Notes: generated by a model not told the origin, from the sequence alone. DNA of 64,000 bases from Flavobacteriales bacterium (GCA_026129465.1 JAHCIA010000001.1:1993964-2057963), one strand, 5' to 3'. Shown: positions 1 to 11,321, numbered from the stretch's first letter. A program made the numbers and translations.

Positions 1-884
1 TGCGTTGCATCGCCGGGGTACCATCGTGGACGCTGGTGCTACTGAAACGCATCCTGGAGATCAGCGGCAAGCGCGACATCCTGGAAGTATGGCCCAACCT
101 CGAACTCTTCATGCACGGCGGGGTCAGCTTCAGGCCCTATCGCGCGCAGTTCGAAGCGCTCATCCCCTCGCCCACCATGAACTACCTGGAGAGCTACAAC
201 GCCTCCGAGGGTTTCTTCGCCGTGCAGGACCGCCGGGGTGCCGACGACATGTTGCTGATGCTCGACTACGGCATCTTCTATGAATTCATGCCCCTCGAGG
301 AGGTCGGCCGGGCGAACCCGCGCACCTTGCTGCTGGACGAGGTGGAGGAGGGCGGCAACTACGCGCTGGTGATCAGCACCAATGGCGGATTGTGGCGTTA
401 CATGCCCGGCGACACCGTGCGTTTCACCAGCGTGAAGCCCTACCGCATCCAGGTGAGTGGCCGCACGCGCAGCTTCATCAACGCCTTCGGCGAGGAGCTC
501 ATCGTGGACAACGCCGACCGGGCGATCGAAGCGGCATGCCGCGCCACCGGTGCCGTGGTGAACGAATACACGGCCGGGCCGGTGTACATGGATGGCGGCG
601 CGCGCGGCGGACATGAATGGGCCATCGAGTTCGAGCGTGCACCGGCCGATCTGGACGGCTTCATCCAGGCCTTGGACAAGGAACTGCGCACGCTGAACAG
701 CGACTACGACGCCAAGCGGCGGGGCGACATGGCCCTGCGGCCACCCGTGGTGCACAAGTTGCCGATCGGCACGTTCCATGCGTGGATGAAGGAGCGTGGC
801 AAACTCGGCGGCCAGCACAAGGTGCCACGCCTCAGCAACGACCGCAGCTACCTCGAAGCCATCCTCGCACCCTCCACCACATGA
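1..884 (+). CDS. GH3 auxin-responsive promoter family protein, C-terminal part (5' end outside window)
   Basis: The reading frame is open to the first base of the window, so this is the last 293 codons of a longer gene. Recognisable GH3 features are the PSWTLVLLKRILE segment at the beginning, the STNGGLWRYMPGD segment near residue 125 and the GRTRSFINAFGEEL segment. GH3 proteins belong to the adenylate-forming superfamily; plant members conjugate amino acids to acyl acids. Bacteroidota carry homologues whose substrate is unknown, so I give no reaction. The stop codon overlaps the ATG of the next gene in an ATGA junction, indicating translational coupling. A GTG at position 36 is internal and not the start. 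Confidence 0.85.
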   Translation, partial: RCIAGVPSWTLVLLKRILEISGKRDILEVWPNLELFMHGGVSFRPYRAQFEALIPSPTMNYLESYNASEGFFAVQDRRGADDMLLMLDYGIFYEFMPLEEVGRANPRTLLLDEVEEGGNYALVISTNGGLWRYMPGDTVRFTSVKPYRIQVSGRTRSFINAFGEELIVDNADRAIEAACRATGAVVNEYTAGPVYMDGGARGGHEWAIEFERAPADLDGFIQALDKELRTLNSDYDAKRRGDMALRPPVVHKLPIGTFHAWMKERGKLGGQHKVPRLSNDRSYLEAILAPSTT

Positions 885-1681
885 GGTGTACGATAGCGCG
901 ACTCGCCTTCATCCCCTGGGCCGCAACGGCCCTGGGCCAGACCACGGCGGACGGCTGGACCATCCCTGGGCGCTTCGATCTGATCACCACCGATGAGATG
1001 GGCCATGTCTATGCGCTCCAAGGGGATGAACTCATCCTCTTCGATACGCAAGGCCAGGAGCGGCTGCGCAACAGCGTGAAGACCTTCGGCCGCATAGCCG
1101 TCATCGATGCCTTCTACTCGTTCAAGCCGATGGTCTTCTCCCCGGGGCAGGGCCAGCTGGCCGTGCTGGACAACACCCTGGCCGTGCAGGGCAGCATCAT
1201 CCACCTTCCGCGCAACGGCTTCCCGCAGGTGGTGCTCGTGTGCATGAGCGTGCAGAACGGCTTCTGGCTGTTCGATGAGCGCGACCTACAGGCCATCCGG
1301 GTGGACGCGCAGCTGAGGCGGCATGCCGACACCGGCCGGCTGGACCAGTTGCTGGGCTTCACGCCGAAGCCTGTCGCCATGCAGGAATACGACAGCCGGC
1401 TGTACATGAACGACCCGAAGGAGGGCATCCTGGTCTTCGATCTTTTCGGCACCTACGTGCGCACCATCCCCATCCGGGGCGCCACGCGTTTCGAGGTGCG
1501 CGGCCACACCATCGTGTACGTCGCGGAAGGGCGGCCCTGGGCCTACGACATGCGCGACTTCACCACCACGCCACTCGAACTTGGCGCGAAGCACCTGATC
1601 GACGTGCGCGTGGAGCGTGGGCTGGTGTATCTGCACGAAGCGGAACGGATCCGTGTGCTGCGCTGGCCACGCACGCCGTGA
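881..1681 (+). CDS. Secreted hypothetical protein, likely beta-propeller-like
   Basis: This 266-residue protein starts with a short basic and hydrophobic leader ending near ALGQT, consistent with Sec export. The mature part is made of short strand-rich segments such as GHVYALQGDELILFD and SRLYMNDPKEGILVFD, resembling blades of a propeller that monitors values, but no repeat is exact. The start ATG overlaps the stop of the GH3 gene, so the two are probably one operon. The function is unknown. I have seen similar proteins beside GH3-like genes in Bacteroidota only as hypotheticals, so the link is positional. Confidence 0.75.
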   Translation: MRCTIARLAFIPWAATALGQTTADGWTIPGRFDLITTDEMGHVYALQGDELILFDTQGQERLRNSVKTFGRIAVIDAFYSFKPMVFSPGQGQLAVLDNTLAVQGSIIHLPRNGFPQVVLVCMSVQNGFWLFDERDLQAIRVDAQLRRHADTGRLDQLLGFTPKPVAMQEYDSRLYMNDPKEGILVFDLFGTYVRTIPIRGATRFEVRGHTIVYVAEGRPWAYDMRDFTTTPLELGAKHLIDVRVERGLVYLHEAERIRVLRWPRTP

Positions 1682-1726
1682 CCGCACGATTTTTCCACAA
1701 GCCACGCGGCTTCGCCACGGTGCCGG

Positions 1727-1734
1727 TATCTTCG
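1727..1734 (+). promoter_or_regulatory. -7-like element TATCTTCG upstream of the deoxynucleoside kinase
   Basis: TATCTTCG fits the Bacteroidota -7 element TAnnTTTG with one change. It lies about 43 bases before the kinase ATG, just after the preceding gene ends, and would give a leader of roughly 40 bases. No clear -33 TTTG was found at standard spacing. Confidence 0.4.
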
Positions 1735-1776
1735 TCCGCATCCTTCGCATCCCGCACCTTCCACGCCCATCGCACC

Positions 1777-2487
1777 ATGCACATCGCCATCGCAGGCAAC
1801 ATCGGCTCCGGCAAGACCACCCTCACACAATTGCTGGCCAAGCACTACAAGTGGGACCAGTTGCAGGAGGCCGTGGACAACAACCCCTACCTCTTCGACT
1901 TCTACAAGGACATGCAGCGCTGGAGCTTCAACCTCCAGATCTTCTTCCTCAACTCGCGCTTCGAGCAGCTGCTGGAGATCCGCAGCAGCGGCCGCAATGT
2001 GATCCAGGACCGCACCATCTACGAGGACGCCTTCATCTTCGCGCCCAACCTGCACGCCATGGGGCTGATGACCACGCGCGACTTCGAGAACTACTTCCGC
2101 CTGTTCCAGAACATGGACAACGCGATCACGCCGCCGGACCTGCTGATCTACCTGCAGGCGCCCGTGGAAAAACTGGTGAAGCAGATCTCCGAACGCGGCC
2201 GCGAGTACGAGAACTCCATCAGCATCGACTACCTCAAGCGGCTGAACGAGCGCTATGAGGCGTGGATCCAGACCTACGACAAGGGCAAGCTGCTGATCGT
2301 GGACGTGGAGGACAATTCCTTCCACAGCGACCCCGAGGACCTGGGCACGATCATCCGCCGGATCGACGCGGAGATCCATGGGCTGTTCCCCGCCGAGGAC
2401 AAGGCACCCCGTGCCGCGAAGAGCGCCAAGCCCGCGAAGCCCACGGCTCCAGCACAGAAGAAGAAGGTACTGGCCAAGGCGCGCTGA
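1777..2487 (+). CDS. Deoxynucleoside kinase (dNK/dGK/dCK family)
   Basis: The protein has 236 residues and phosphorylates deoxynucleosides to monophosphates in the salvage pathway. The P-loop GNIGSGKTT occupies residues 6-14, the catalytic motif appears as DRTIYEDA, and the LID-like arginine-rich region is [13 protein letters not shown] chose the ATG directly before HIAIAGN because the family begins within a few residues of the P-loop; the frame is open about 100 bases further upstream. A C-terminal tail rich in Ala, Lys and Pro extends beyond the usual end at about 205 residues. Substrate preference cannot be read from the sequence. Confidence 0.88.
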   Translation: MHIAIAGNIGSGKTTLTQLLAKHYKWDQLQEAVDNNPYLFDFYKDMQRWSFNLQIFFLNSRFEQLLEIRSSGRNVIQDRTIYEDAFIFAPNLHAMGLMTTRDFENYFRLFQNMDNAITPPDLLIYLQAPVEKLVKQISERGREYENSISIDYLKRLNERYEAWIQTYDKGKLLIVDVEDNSFHSDPEDLGTIIRRIDAEIHGLFPAEDKAPRAAKSAKPAKPTAPAQKKKVLAKAR

Positions 2488-2508
2488 CGTAGGGTCCGTG
2501 ACCAGAAC

Positions 2509-2542
2509 GAAGAAGCCCCGTCGCACACGACGGGGCTTCTTC
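2509..2542. terminator. Bidirectional hairpin terminator between the kinase and the pyrophosphatase
   Basis: A perfect 15-base-pair stem (GAAGAAGCCCCGTCG with its complement) closes a CACA loop. A-rich bases precede it and T-rich bases follow it, so it can stop transcription of both convergent genes. The stem ends 21 bases before the stop codon of the minus-strand gene. Confidence 0.85.
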
Positions 2543-2562
2543 GTTGGGTATGATGGGTGCTA

Positions 2563-4764
<2,202 letters not shown>

Positions 4765-4834
4765 CGTTGTGTGTTCCTTGTGTTAATCCCTTGTTTTTCA
4801 GGGGAAAATGAATGCGCTTCGCCTTGCAAGGCGG

Positions 4835-4842
4835 CAAAAATA
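4835..4842 (-). promoter_or_regulatory. -7-like element TATTTTTG upstream of hppA
   Basis: On the minus strand TATTTTTG matches TAnnTTTG exactly and sits about 70 bases before the hppA ATG in an AT-rich stretch that stands out from the GC-rich surroundings. No convincing -33 box is visible. Confidence 0.45.
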
Positions 4843-4988
4843 GGTTTTCGAAGGTTGTGGGTTGAGGGGGGCCGTCCGCTGGCAGCCTGGATGGCGGTGG
4901 AAGGTTGGCCAGATCGCCGCTCGCCGCCTTCAACCAGCGCTGGCTTGTGCGTGGTCTCTTCCTATCAACTTCCAACGACCCCCAGCTT

Positions 4989-5972
4989 CTACTTCACCAG
5001 GTACATCACCTCCTTCACCGCCCGCACCACCTTGGGCACGTTGGGCAGGCTGGCCTCGATGAGGTTGGGCGCGAAGGGCAGCGGCGTGTCCGCCTGGTTG
5101 ATGCGCAGCACCGGGGCGTCCAGGTGGTCGAAGGCGTCCTTCTGCACGCGGAAGGCCACCTCACTGGAGACACTGCCGAAGGGCCAGTTCTCATCCACCA
5201 CCACCAGGCGGTTGGTCTTCATCACACTGCGGAGAATGGTCTCGTGGTCCAACGGGCGGATGGTGCGCAGGTCGATCACTTCAGCGTTGATGCCCTCCTT
5301 GGCGAGCTCCTCGGCCGCGCCCAGGGCCACCTTCATCATCTTGTTGAAGGAGACGATCGTCACGTCCTTCCCTTCACGCTTGATGTCGGCCTTGCCGATG
5401 GGGAGCAGGTACTCGCCGTCGGGGATCTCGCCCTTGTCGCCGTACATCCGCTCGCTCTCCATGAAAAGCACGGGGTCGTCGTCGCGGATGGCGGCCTTCA
5501 GCAGTCCCTTGGCATCGTAGGGGTTGCTGGGGCTGATGACCTTGAGGCCGGGGATGTTGGCGTACATGGCATCGAAGCTCTGGCTGTGCGTGGCGGCCAG
5601 TTGTCCGGCGCTGCCATTGCCACCGCGGAACACGATGGGGACGTGGAACTGGCCCCCGCTCATCTGCAGCATCTTGGCCGCGTGGTTGATGATCTGGTCG
5701 GCCGCCAGAATGGCGAAGTTCCAGGTCATGAATTCGATGATGGGGCGCAGGCCGTTCATGGCGGCTCCCACGCCGATGGCGGTGAAGCCCAGTTCGGCGA
5801 TCGGTGTGTCGATCACGCGCTTCTCGCCGAACTCCGCCAGCATGCCCTTGCTCACCTTGTAGGCGCCGTCATACTCGGCCACCTCCTCGCCCATGAGGAA
5901 CACATTGGGGTCGCGGCGCATCTCCTCGGACATCGCCTCGCAGAGGGCCTCGCGGAACTGTACAGTGCGCAT
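4989..5972 (-). CDS. pdhB: Pyruvate dehydrogenase E1 component, beta subunit
   Basis: This 327-residue protein is the beta half of the thiamin-diphosphate-dependent E1 heterotetramer that decarboxylates pyruvate and loads acetyl groups onto lipoyl-E2. Typical segments are [37 protein letters not shown] and [17 protein letters not shown], then the C-terminal transketolase domain with DLRTIRPLD. Length and order match the family throughout. The alpha subunit and E2 are not adjacent. It lies in the same direction as the BrkB gene upstream, 64 bases away. Confidence 0.95.
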   Translation of the reverse strand: MRTVQFREALCEAMSEEMRRDPNVFLMGEEVAEYDGAYKVSKGMLAEFGEKRVIDTPIAELGFTAIGVGAAMNGLRPIIEFMTWNFAILAADQIINHAAKMLQMSGGQFHVPIVFRGGNGSAGQLAATHSQSFDAMYANIPGLKVISPSNPYDAKGLLKAAIRDDDPVLFMESERMYGDKGEIPDGEYLLPIGKADIKREGKDVTIVSFNKMMKVALGAAEELAKEGINAEVIDLRTIRPLDHETILRSVMKTNRLVVVDENWPFGSVSSEVAFRVQKDAFDHLDAPVLRINQADTPLPFAPNLIEASLPNVPKVVRAVKEVMYLVK

Positions 5973-6036
5973 GGTGTGCTTCGGAATGGGCCTGCCGGCG
6001 GCAGGCAGGCGCCAAAGGTAGGCGAGCCCGCCCGTG

Positions 6037-7050
6037 TCATAGCGTGTCCAGTTCGTCGCGCTTGCTGTGGGTCCGCACCACGCGGCCGGCTTCCATCACC
6101 ACCTCCTGCTTCACCACTTGCACCGCTTCTGGCGTGGGAAGGATGGGCCTGCCATGCTCGCGGGCCCACACGTAGATGAACTCCGCCCCCAGAAAGAAGA
6201 TCTGCGAGCTGTAGTACACCCACAGGAGCAGGGACATCAGGCTGGCCGCCGCGCCGAATGCGGAGGCGGGGTTGGAGAACTGGAAGTAGAAGGTGAGCGC
6301 GTACTTGCCCACGATGAAGAGCAAGGTGGTGAGGATCGCACCAGGGACCACATCGCGCCAGGTGACCCTCGCATCGGGCAGGTACTTGAACAGCGCGGCG
6401 AACACGCCCACGGTCATGAGCAACGATACACCGTTGGAGACGGCCACCACGAAAACACCCGCCGCACCGGGCAACAGTTCGGCGATCTTGCCCGCGAAGC
6501 CCGTGACCAGGGCGCTCAACAGGAAACTCACCACCATGAGGAAGCCCATGCCCAGCACGAAGGAGAAGGACAACAGGCGCGCGAAGAGCAGGCCCAGGAT
6601 GGTGCTCTTGGGCCTGGGTTGGATCTCCCAGATCCGATTGAGGGAGATCTTCAGCGCATTGAACACGCCGGTGGCACCCAGGATGAGTGTCACCAACCCC
6701 ACCACGGTGGCCACAATGCCCTGGCCACTTTCGTAAGCGTTGCCCAACAGCCCCTGGAGGGCCTTGGCGGTGTCCTCGCCCACGAATTCGGTGAGCCGAT
6801 CGAACAACTGCCCTTCGGCGGCCGCCGGTCCGGCCAGCAGCCCCGCCACGGCGATCACCACCACCAACATGGGCATGATGGAGAATATGGTGTAGAAGGC
6901 CAGTGCCGCTCCGAGGTCCAGTGTATCGTCCTCCAGATAGGCCTTGAATAGCATGCGGATGAAGCGCCAGATGCGCCGTACCCGACCGAACAGCCAACCC
7001 AGCAAGGGGATACCGGGCACGCCACCGCCTTCGTTCCTTCCACACTCCAT
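6037..7050 (-). CDS. YihY/BrkB family inner-membrane protein
   Basis: The protein has 337 residues with about six hydrophobic segments and the family signature [15 protein letters not shown] near residue 45. Downstream hydrophobic repeats include a [16 protein letters not shown] segment and a C-terminal [22 protein letters not shown] block typical of the family. Despite the old name ribonuclease BN, these are membrane proteins of uncertain function. The frame continues upstream, but I chose the ATG before ECGRNEGGG because the extra 27 residues are arginine-rich and unlike the family. It is divergent from etfB. Confidence 0.85.
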   Translation of the reverse strand: MECGRNEGGGVPGIPLLGWLFGRVRRIWRFIRMLFKAYLEDDTLDLGAALAFYTIFSIMPMLVVVIAVAGLLAGPAAAEGQLFDRLTEFVGEDTAKALQGLLGNAYESGQGIVATVVGLVTLILGATGVFNALKISLNRIWEIQPRPKSTILGLLFARLLSFSFVLGMGFLMVVSFLLSALVTGFAGKIAELLPGAAGVFVVAVSNGVSLLMTVGVFAALFKYLPDARVTWRDVVPGAILTTLLFIVGKYALTFYFQFSNPASAFGAAASLMSLLLWVYYSSQIFFLGAEFIYVWAREHGRPILPTPEAVQVVKQEVVMEAGRVVRTHSKRDELDTL

Positions 7051-7138
7051 GGGCCGCCAAAATAGCGTGGGCCTTCGCGCGAGCGCCTGACCGAACTCAA
7101 CCCGCTGACCGGGACCTTCCTTGAACCGCACCCGGGGC

Positions 7139-7146
7139 TAACTTCG
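7139..7146 (+). promoter_or_regulatory. -7-like element TAACTTCG upstream of etfB
   Basis: TAACTTCG is a TAnnTTYG match in the divergent gap before etfB. It would give a leader of about 55 bases. It is the only such match close to this start. Confidence 0.4.
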
Positions 7147-7205
7147 CCGCCCCATCCACTGGATCGTATGACGAACAAGGTCATGCGTGCAACGTTCCCC
7201 GATCG

Positions 7206-7949
7206 ATGAAGATCCTCGTCCTTCTCAGCCAGGTGCCGGACACCACGGCCCGCATCGCCTTCACCAACAACGACACCCAGTACGACGCCAATGGGGTCAC
7301 CTTCATCGTGAATCCCTACGATGAGTGGTATGCCCTGGTGCGGGCACTGGAATTGAAGGAAGCCGCTGGCAGTGGCAGCGTCACCACCATCACCGTGGGC
7401 GGCGCCGACACCGACGCCACCATCCGCAAGGGCCTGGCCATCGGCGCCGACGAGGCCGTGCGGGTGGATGCCCAGCCCACCGACGCCATGCAGGTGGCCC
7501 AGCAGGTGGCGGCCTATGCGAAGGACAAGGGCTTCGATCTGGTCCTGGCCGGCAAGGAGACCATTGACCACAACGGCGGCCAGGTGGGGGCCATGACGGC
7601 CGAACTGCTGGACCTCCCTTATGTGCCCTTGGCCAGCAAGCTGGAGGTGGCCGGCGATACCGCCACCGTGGAGCGCGATGTGCCCGGCGGCGTGGAGGTG
7701 CTGGAGGTGAAGCTGCCCATGGTCCTTGGTGCCGCCAAGGGCATGGCCGAGCAGCGCATCCCCAACATGCGCGGCATCATGGCCGCCCGCACCAAGCCTT
7801 TGAACGTGGTGCCCCCCGTGGAAGCCGCCGAGGTGGCCCGCACCGTGAAATTCGAGCTGCCCCCACCCAAGGGTGCCGTGAAAATGATCCCCGCCGAGGA
7901 AGCTGGCAAGCTGATCGAACTGCTGCACACCGAAGCGAAAGTGATCTGA
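7206..7949 (+). CDS. etfB: Electron transfer flavoprotein, beta subunit
   Basis: The 247-residue protein forms the AMP-binding half of the EtfAB dimer, which passes electrons from acyl-CoA dehydrogenases to the quinone pool. Characteristic parts are MKILVLLSQVPDT at the start, the VNPYDEWYALVRALEL helix, the nucleotide-binding stretch LAGKETIDHNGGQVG and the ERDVPGGVEVLEVKLP strand. Length and order are normal. etfA follows on the same strand, but the 126-base gap is filled by a palindromic heptamer-repeat element whose right arm touches the etfA ATG. Confidence 0.95.
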   Translation: MKILVLLSQVPDTTARIAFTNNDTQYDANGVTFIVNPYDEWYALVRALELKEAAGSGSVTTITVGGADTDATIRKGLAIGADEAVRVDAQPTDAMQVAQQVAAYAKDKGFDLVLAGKETIDHNGGQVGAMTAELLDLPYVPLASKLEVAGDTATVERDVPGGVEVLEVKLPMVLGAAKGMAEQRIPNMRGIMAARTKPLNVVPPVEAAEVARTVKFELPPPKGAVKMIPAEEAGKLIELLHTEAKVI

Positions 7950-7964
7950 TCAGGACATGTGGTT

Positions 7965-8075
7965 CCCAGTTGTTGGTTCTCAGTTGTCGGTGCTATACGA
8001 GAGGCGGGCTTCTGCGAACTGGATCGACTGACAACGGACAACGGACAACGATCAACAGACAACTGACAACTGAGC
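7965..8075. repeat. Palindromic heptamer-repeat element between etfB and etfA
   Basis: The left arm (about 7965-7990) holds units such as CAGTTGTTGGTT and CAGTTGTCGG. The right arm (8025-8075) holds the inverse, CTGACAACGGACAACGGACA and onward to CAACTGACAACTGAGC. The repeating unit is 7 bases, close to TTGTCAG or CTGACAA. The arms can fold over a loop of about 35 unrelated bases. The right arm runs directly into the etfA start codon, leaving no room for a separate ribosome site. Confidence 0.8.
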
Positions 8076-9014
8076 ATGAGCACCATCGTATTCATCGACA
8101 CCCGCGGAGAAAAACTCCCCAAGGCGGCACAGGAAGCCGTGACCTACGCCAGCCAGCTCGCCGGCGGCAACGTGACCGCCGTGACCTTCGGTGATGCACA
8201 GGGTCTGGAGGCCTTGGGCGCGAACGGGGCGGGCAAGGTCATCGTGGCCCGCGGCGTGAAGGCTGTGGACGGACAGCAGCTGACCAAGCTGGTGTGCGAT
8301 GTGGCCGGCAAGGAGGGCGCCAACACCATCGTTTGCGTGCATGACGCCACCGGCCGCGCCGTGGCCCCGCGCGTGGCCGCGCGCCTCAAAGCCGGGCATG
8401 TGGCCGGGGTGACCGCACTCCCCGAGGACGGCAGGTTCCGCCGCAACGTGTTCAGTGGCAAGGCCCGCGCCTGGGTGGAGGTGACCAGCCCCGTGAAGGT
8501 GCTGAGCATGATGCCCAACAGCATCGCCATCGGCAAGGGCGAAGGCACGGCCACCGTGGAGGAATACACCGGCGACCTCGGCCGCGCGCGTATCACGGTG
8601 AAGGAGTTGCGCAAAGCCGGCAGCGGCATCCCCCTGCCGGAAGCTGAACTGGTGGTGAGCGCCGGCCGAGGCCTGAAGGGACCCGAGAATTGGGGGCCGG
8701 TGGAGGAGCTCGCCAAGGAGCTGGGTGCCGCCACGGCCTGCAGCCGCCCGGTGGCCGACATGCACTGGCGCCCGCACCACGAGCACGTGGGGCAGACCGG
8801 CGTGGCCATCCGCCCCAACCTCTACATCGCCATCGGTATCAGCGGCGCCATCCAGCACCTGGCCGGGGTGAACCAGAGCAAGGTGATCTGCGTGATCAAC
8901 AACGACCCCGAGGCCCCCTTCTTCAAGGCCGCCGACTATGGCATCGTGGGCGACGCCTTCCAGGTCCTGCCCAAGCTGGTGGAGGCGGCGAAGAAGTTGA
9001 ATGCCGAGCGTTAG
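8076..9014 (+). CDS. etfA: Electron transfer flavoprotein, alpha subunit
   Basis: This 312-residue protein is the FAD-binding half of EtfAB. The C-terminal FAD domain contains GRGLKGPENWG, GQTGVAIRPNLYIAIG and the SGAIQHLAG loop, followed by NNDPEAPFFKAADYGIVGD, all diagnostic. It pairs with etfB immediately upstream. Its stop codon TAG is the beginning of a second heptamer-repeat element (TTAGTTGTCAGTTGTCGG), so the element abuts the coding end without a spacer. Confidence 0.96.
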   Translation: MSTIVFIDTRGEKLPKAAQEAVTYASQLAGGNVTAVTFGDAQGLEALGANGAGKVIVARGVKAVDGQQLTKLVCDVAGKEGANTIVCVHDATGRAVAPRVAARLKAGHVAGVTALPEDGRFRRNVFSGKARAWVEVTSPVKVLSMMPNSIAIGKGEGTATVEEYTGDLGRARITVKELRKAGSGIPLPEAELVVSAGRGLKGPENWGPVEELAKELGAATACSRPVADMHWRPHHEHVGQTGVAIRPNLYIAIGISGAIQHLAGVNQSKVICVINNDPEAPFFKAADYGIVGDAFQVLPKLVEAAKKLNAER

Positions 9015-9170
9015 TTGTCAGTTGTCGGTTGTCAGAAGTTGCGGTCGGTAAGGTGGGTGCGTTGATGTCGGCGTAGTGCGGTCCACAGGCCACCGGCATT
9101 TGTCGGGACCTCAACGGCGAGCGTCCATCACCAGACAACTGACAACGGACAACCAACCCCTGACAACTGC
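9011..9170. repeat. Palindromic heptamer-repeat element after etfA
   Basis: The left arm 9011-9035 (TTAGTTGTCAGTTGTCGGTT and on) includes the etfA stop codon. The right arm 9131-9170 contains CAGACAACTGACAACGGACA and a further ACAACTG unit, the inverted form. About 95 bases of unrelated sequence lie between the arms. Unit length is 7 bases, as in the copy before etfA. Confidence 0.8.
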
Positions 9171-9207
9171 TCCCCAACCCCTACCTTCACGGCCCGCCAC
9201 GAAAAGC

Positions 9208-9786
9208 ATGGAGAAGGTCGAGCTGCGCTTCCTGCGCATCACGTACAGCCACACGCACGCAGGGGCCTATGCCCTGATCCTCAGCGAAACGGAAGGCGAC
9301 CGCCGCCTGCCCATCATCATCGGCGGGGTGGAGGCCCAGGCCATCGCCATCCAGGTGGAGAACATCAAGCCCGCCCGGCCCCTCACCCACGACCTGTTCA
9401 AGAACGTGGCCGAGACCCTTGGCTTCACGCTGAAGGAGGTCATCATCAACGACCTGGTGGAGGGGATCTTCCACGCCAAGCTGGTGGTGGAACAGGAGGG
9501 CCATGAGGTGGAGATCGACGCGCGGAGCAGCGACGCCATCGCCCTGGCCCTGCGCTTCGCCTGCCCCATCTTCACCTATGAGTTCATCCTTGGCGCCGCT
9601 GGCCTGAAGGTGGAGGAGGGTGAAGAGGCCGAGGAACAGGCCGCCCAGGAGAAGACCGACAAACAGCCCGCCTCCATGAGCGTGGAGGAACTGCAGACCC
9701 TGTTGCAGGAAGCGCTCGAGAACGAGGATTACGAGCGGGCCTCCAAGCTCCGCGACGAGATCAAGCGGCGGGAGCAGACGAATTAG
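9208..9786 (+). CDS. Bifunctional nuclease family (BFN/DUF151) protein with UVR motif
   Basis: The 192-residue protein has the DUF151 domain at about residues 1-140, seen in LPIIIGGVEAQAIAIQVE and RSSDAIALALRFACPIF. A C-terminal UvrB/UvrC-type helix pair, SVEELQTLLQEALENEDYER and KLRDEIKRRE, is the usual arrangement in Bacteroidota. Plant homologues have reported DNase and RNase activity; the bacterial role is unproven. I chose the ATG before EKVELRFL because upstream codons translate the heptamer repeat, seen as QLTTDNQPLTT. The stop TAG opens a third repeat element. Confidence 0.88.
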   Translation: MEKVELRFLRITYSHTHAGAYALILSETEGDRRLPIIIGGVEAQAIAIQVENIKPARPLTHDLFKNVAETLGFTLKEVIINDLVEGIFHAKLVVEQEGHEVEIDARSSDAIALALRFACPIFTYEFILGAAGLKVEEGEEAEEQAAQEKTDKQPASMSVEELQTLLQEALENEDYERASKLRDEIKRREQTN

Positions 9787-9839
9787 TTGGCGGTTGGCAG
9801 TTGGCAGTTGGGTAGACCGCACAGACAACTGACAACCCC
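9783..9839. repeat. Palindromic heptamer-repeat element after the BFN gene
   Basis: The left arm TTAGTTGGCGGTTGGCAGTT and on (9783-9811) contains the stop codon of the BFN gene, with unit TTGGCAG. The right arm ACAGACAACTGACAACCCC (9820-9838) is the inverse of the TTGTCAG variant. Left and right arms therefore carry slightly different unit versions, which fits independent decay or slippage. Confidence 0.75.
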
Positions 9840-9888
9840 TTGGCCGGACCGAAGCTGTTGCCGACCTTGCCGCTCCAGCCGAGACCCC

Positions 9889-11268
9889 ATGTCCCTGCGT
9901 CCGCTCCTCACGTTCGCTGCCCTATGGCCACTGTCCACCTTCGCGCAGGGTGGTGAAGTACCACTTCCGCTTTCCGGTCCGGGCATCGAGAGCATCCTGC
10001 GCGGTGCGCTGGGCATGGCCTGCCTCATCGCCATCGCCTGGCTCTTCAGCGCCAAACGCAGGCAGGTGAACTGGCGCGTGGTGGGCATTGGACTCACCAT
10101 CCAGTTCGCCCTTGCGCTCAGCATCCTTTTCGTGCCTGGTGTGCAGGACGTGTTCGAGTTCGTGGGCAAGATCTTCGTGAAGGTGCTGGACTTCACGCGC
10201 ATCGGCAGCGTGTTCCTCTTCCGCGACCTGATGGACGTGAACAGCTTCGGCTTCATCTTCGCCCTGCAGATCCTCCCCACCATCATCTTCTTCAGCGCGC
10301 TCACCAGCGTGCTCTTCTACCTGGGCATCATCCAAAAGGTGGTGTACGCGCTGGCCTGGGCGCTGAACAAGACCATGAAGCTCAGCGGTGCCGAAAGCCT
10401 AAGTACCGCCGGCAACATCTTCCTGGGCCAGACCGAAGCGCCGCTGATGGTGAAGGCCTACCTGGAGAAGATGAACCGCTCGGAGATCTTCCTGGTGATG
10501 ACCGCCGGCATGGCCACCGTGGCGGGCGGCGTGCTCGCGGCCTACGTGGGTTTCCTCGGCGGTGACGACCCCGTGCTGCGCCTCTTCTTCGCCAAACACC
10601 TGCTCACCGCCAGCGTGATGGCCGCCCCAGGGGCCGTGGTGGTGGCCAAGATCCTGTACCCGCAGACCGAAACCGTGGACCAGCGCATGGAGGTGAGCGA
10701 CGAGGTGGTGGGCAGCAACTTCCTCGATGCGCTGAGCAAGGGCACCACCGAGGGCCTGAAGCTGGCGGTGAACGTGGGTGCCATGCTGCTGGTGTTCTTC
10801 GCCTTCATCGCGCTGTTCAACTTCGTCTTCGTCAAGATCGGCGACTGGACGAGCCTGAACCCGCTGATCGCCTCGGCCACCAACGGCAACTACAAAGGCC
10901 TCACACTCGAGTTCATCCTGGGCCACCTCTTCGCACCGCTGATGTGGTTGATCGGTGTGGCCGGCGAAGACATCACCTTGGTCGGGCGCTTGGTGGGCGA
11001 AAAGGTCATCGCCAGCGAATTCGTGGGTTACGAAAGCCTGGCGCGACTGAAGGCCTCCAACGCCTTCGCCTACCAACGCAGCATCGTGATGGCCACCTAC
11101 ATGCTGTGCGGCTTCGCCAATTTCGCCAGCATCGGCATCCAGATCGGCGGCATCGGTTCGCTGGCGCCGGGCAAGCGGCAATGGCTCAGCGAATTCGGTT
11201 TCCGCGCGTTGTTGGGCGGCACGCTGGCGAGTCTGCTCAGCGCAACGATCGTGGGGATGTTGGTGTGA
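9889..11268 (+). CDS. Concentrative nucleoside transporter, NupC family
   Basis: The 459-residue inner-membrane protein imports nucleosides with a cation gradient. The CNT signature AGNIFLGQTEAPLMVKAYL and the following ATVAGGVLAAYVGFLGGDD are present, with C-terminal ASIGIQIGGIGSLAPGKR, typical of the family. Family members in Bacteroidota often have an N-terminal signal-like segment, seen here as LLTFAALWPLSTFAQ. The start was set at the ATG after the repeat element because upstream codons lie inside the repeat. A role in nucleoside salvage fits the deoxynucleoside kinase elsewhere in the window. Confidence 0.92.
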   Translation: MSLRPLLTFAALWPLSTFAQGGEVPLPLSGPGIESILRGALGMACLIAIAWLFSAKRRQVNWRVVGIGLTIQFALALSILFVPGVQDVFEFVGKIFVKVLDFTRIGSVFLFRDLMDVNSFGFIFALQILPTIIFFSALTSVLFYLGIIQKVVYALAWALNKTMKLSGAESLSTAGNIFLGQTEAPLMVKAYLEKMNRSEIFLVMTAGMATVAGGVLAAYVGFLGGDDPVLRLFFAKHLLTASVMAAPGAVVVAKILYPQTETVDQRMEVSDEVVGSNFLDALSKGTTEGLKLAVNVGAMLLVFFAFIALFNFVFVKIGDWTSLNPLIASATNGNYKGLTLEFILGHLFAPLMWLIGVAGEDITLVGRLVGEKVIASEFVGYESLARLKASNAFAYQRSIVMATYMLCGFANFASIGIQIGGIGSLAPGKRQWLSEFGFRALLGGTLASLLSATIVGMLV

Positions 11269-11321
11269 GGGCGAAGGGAGGCACCCTTCAGGTTACTTTC
11301 ACCTGCCCTACCCTGCCCGTC

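Noticed and set aside
5..283. Short open frame overlapping the GH3 gene start
   Set aside because: It lies in another frame of the GH3 coding sequence and has no conserved features.
5990..6006. Small palindrome CCTGCCGGCGGCAGG between pdhB and the BrkB gene
   Set aside because: The stem is only six base pairs with no T-run, and such GC-rich palindromes are expected by chance at this composition.
7965..8075. CRISPR array reading of the tandem repeats
   Set aside because: Units are 7 bases, degenerate and contiguous, with no spacers of uniform length and no cas genes in the window.
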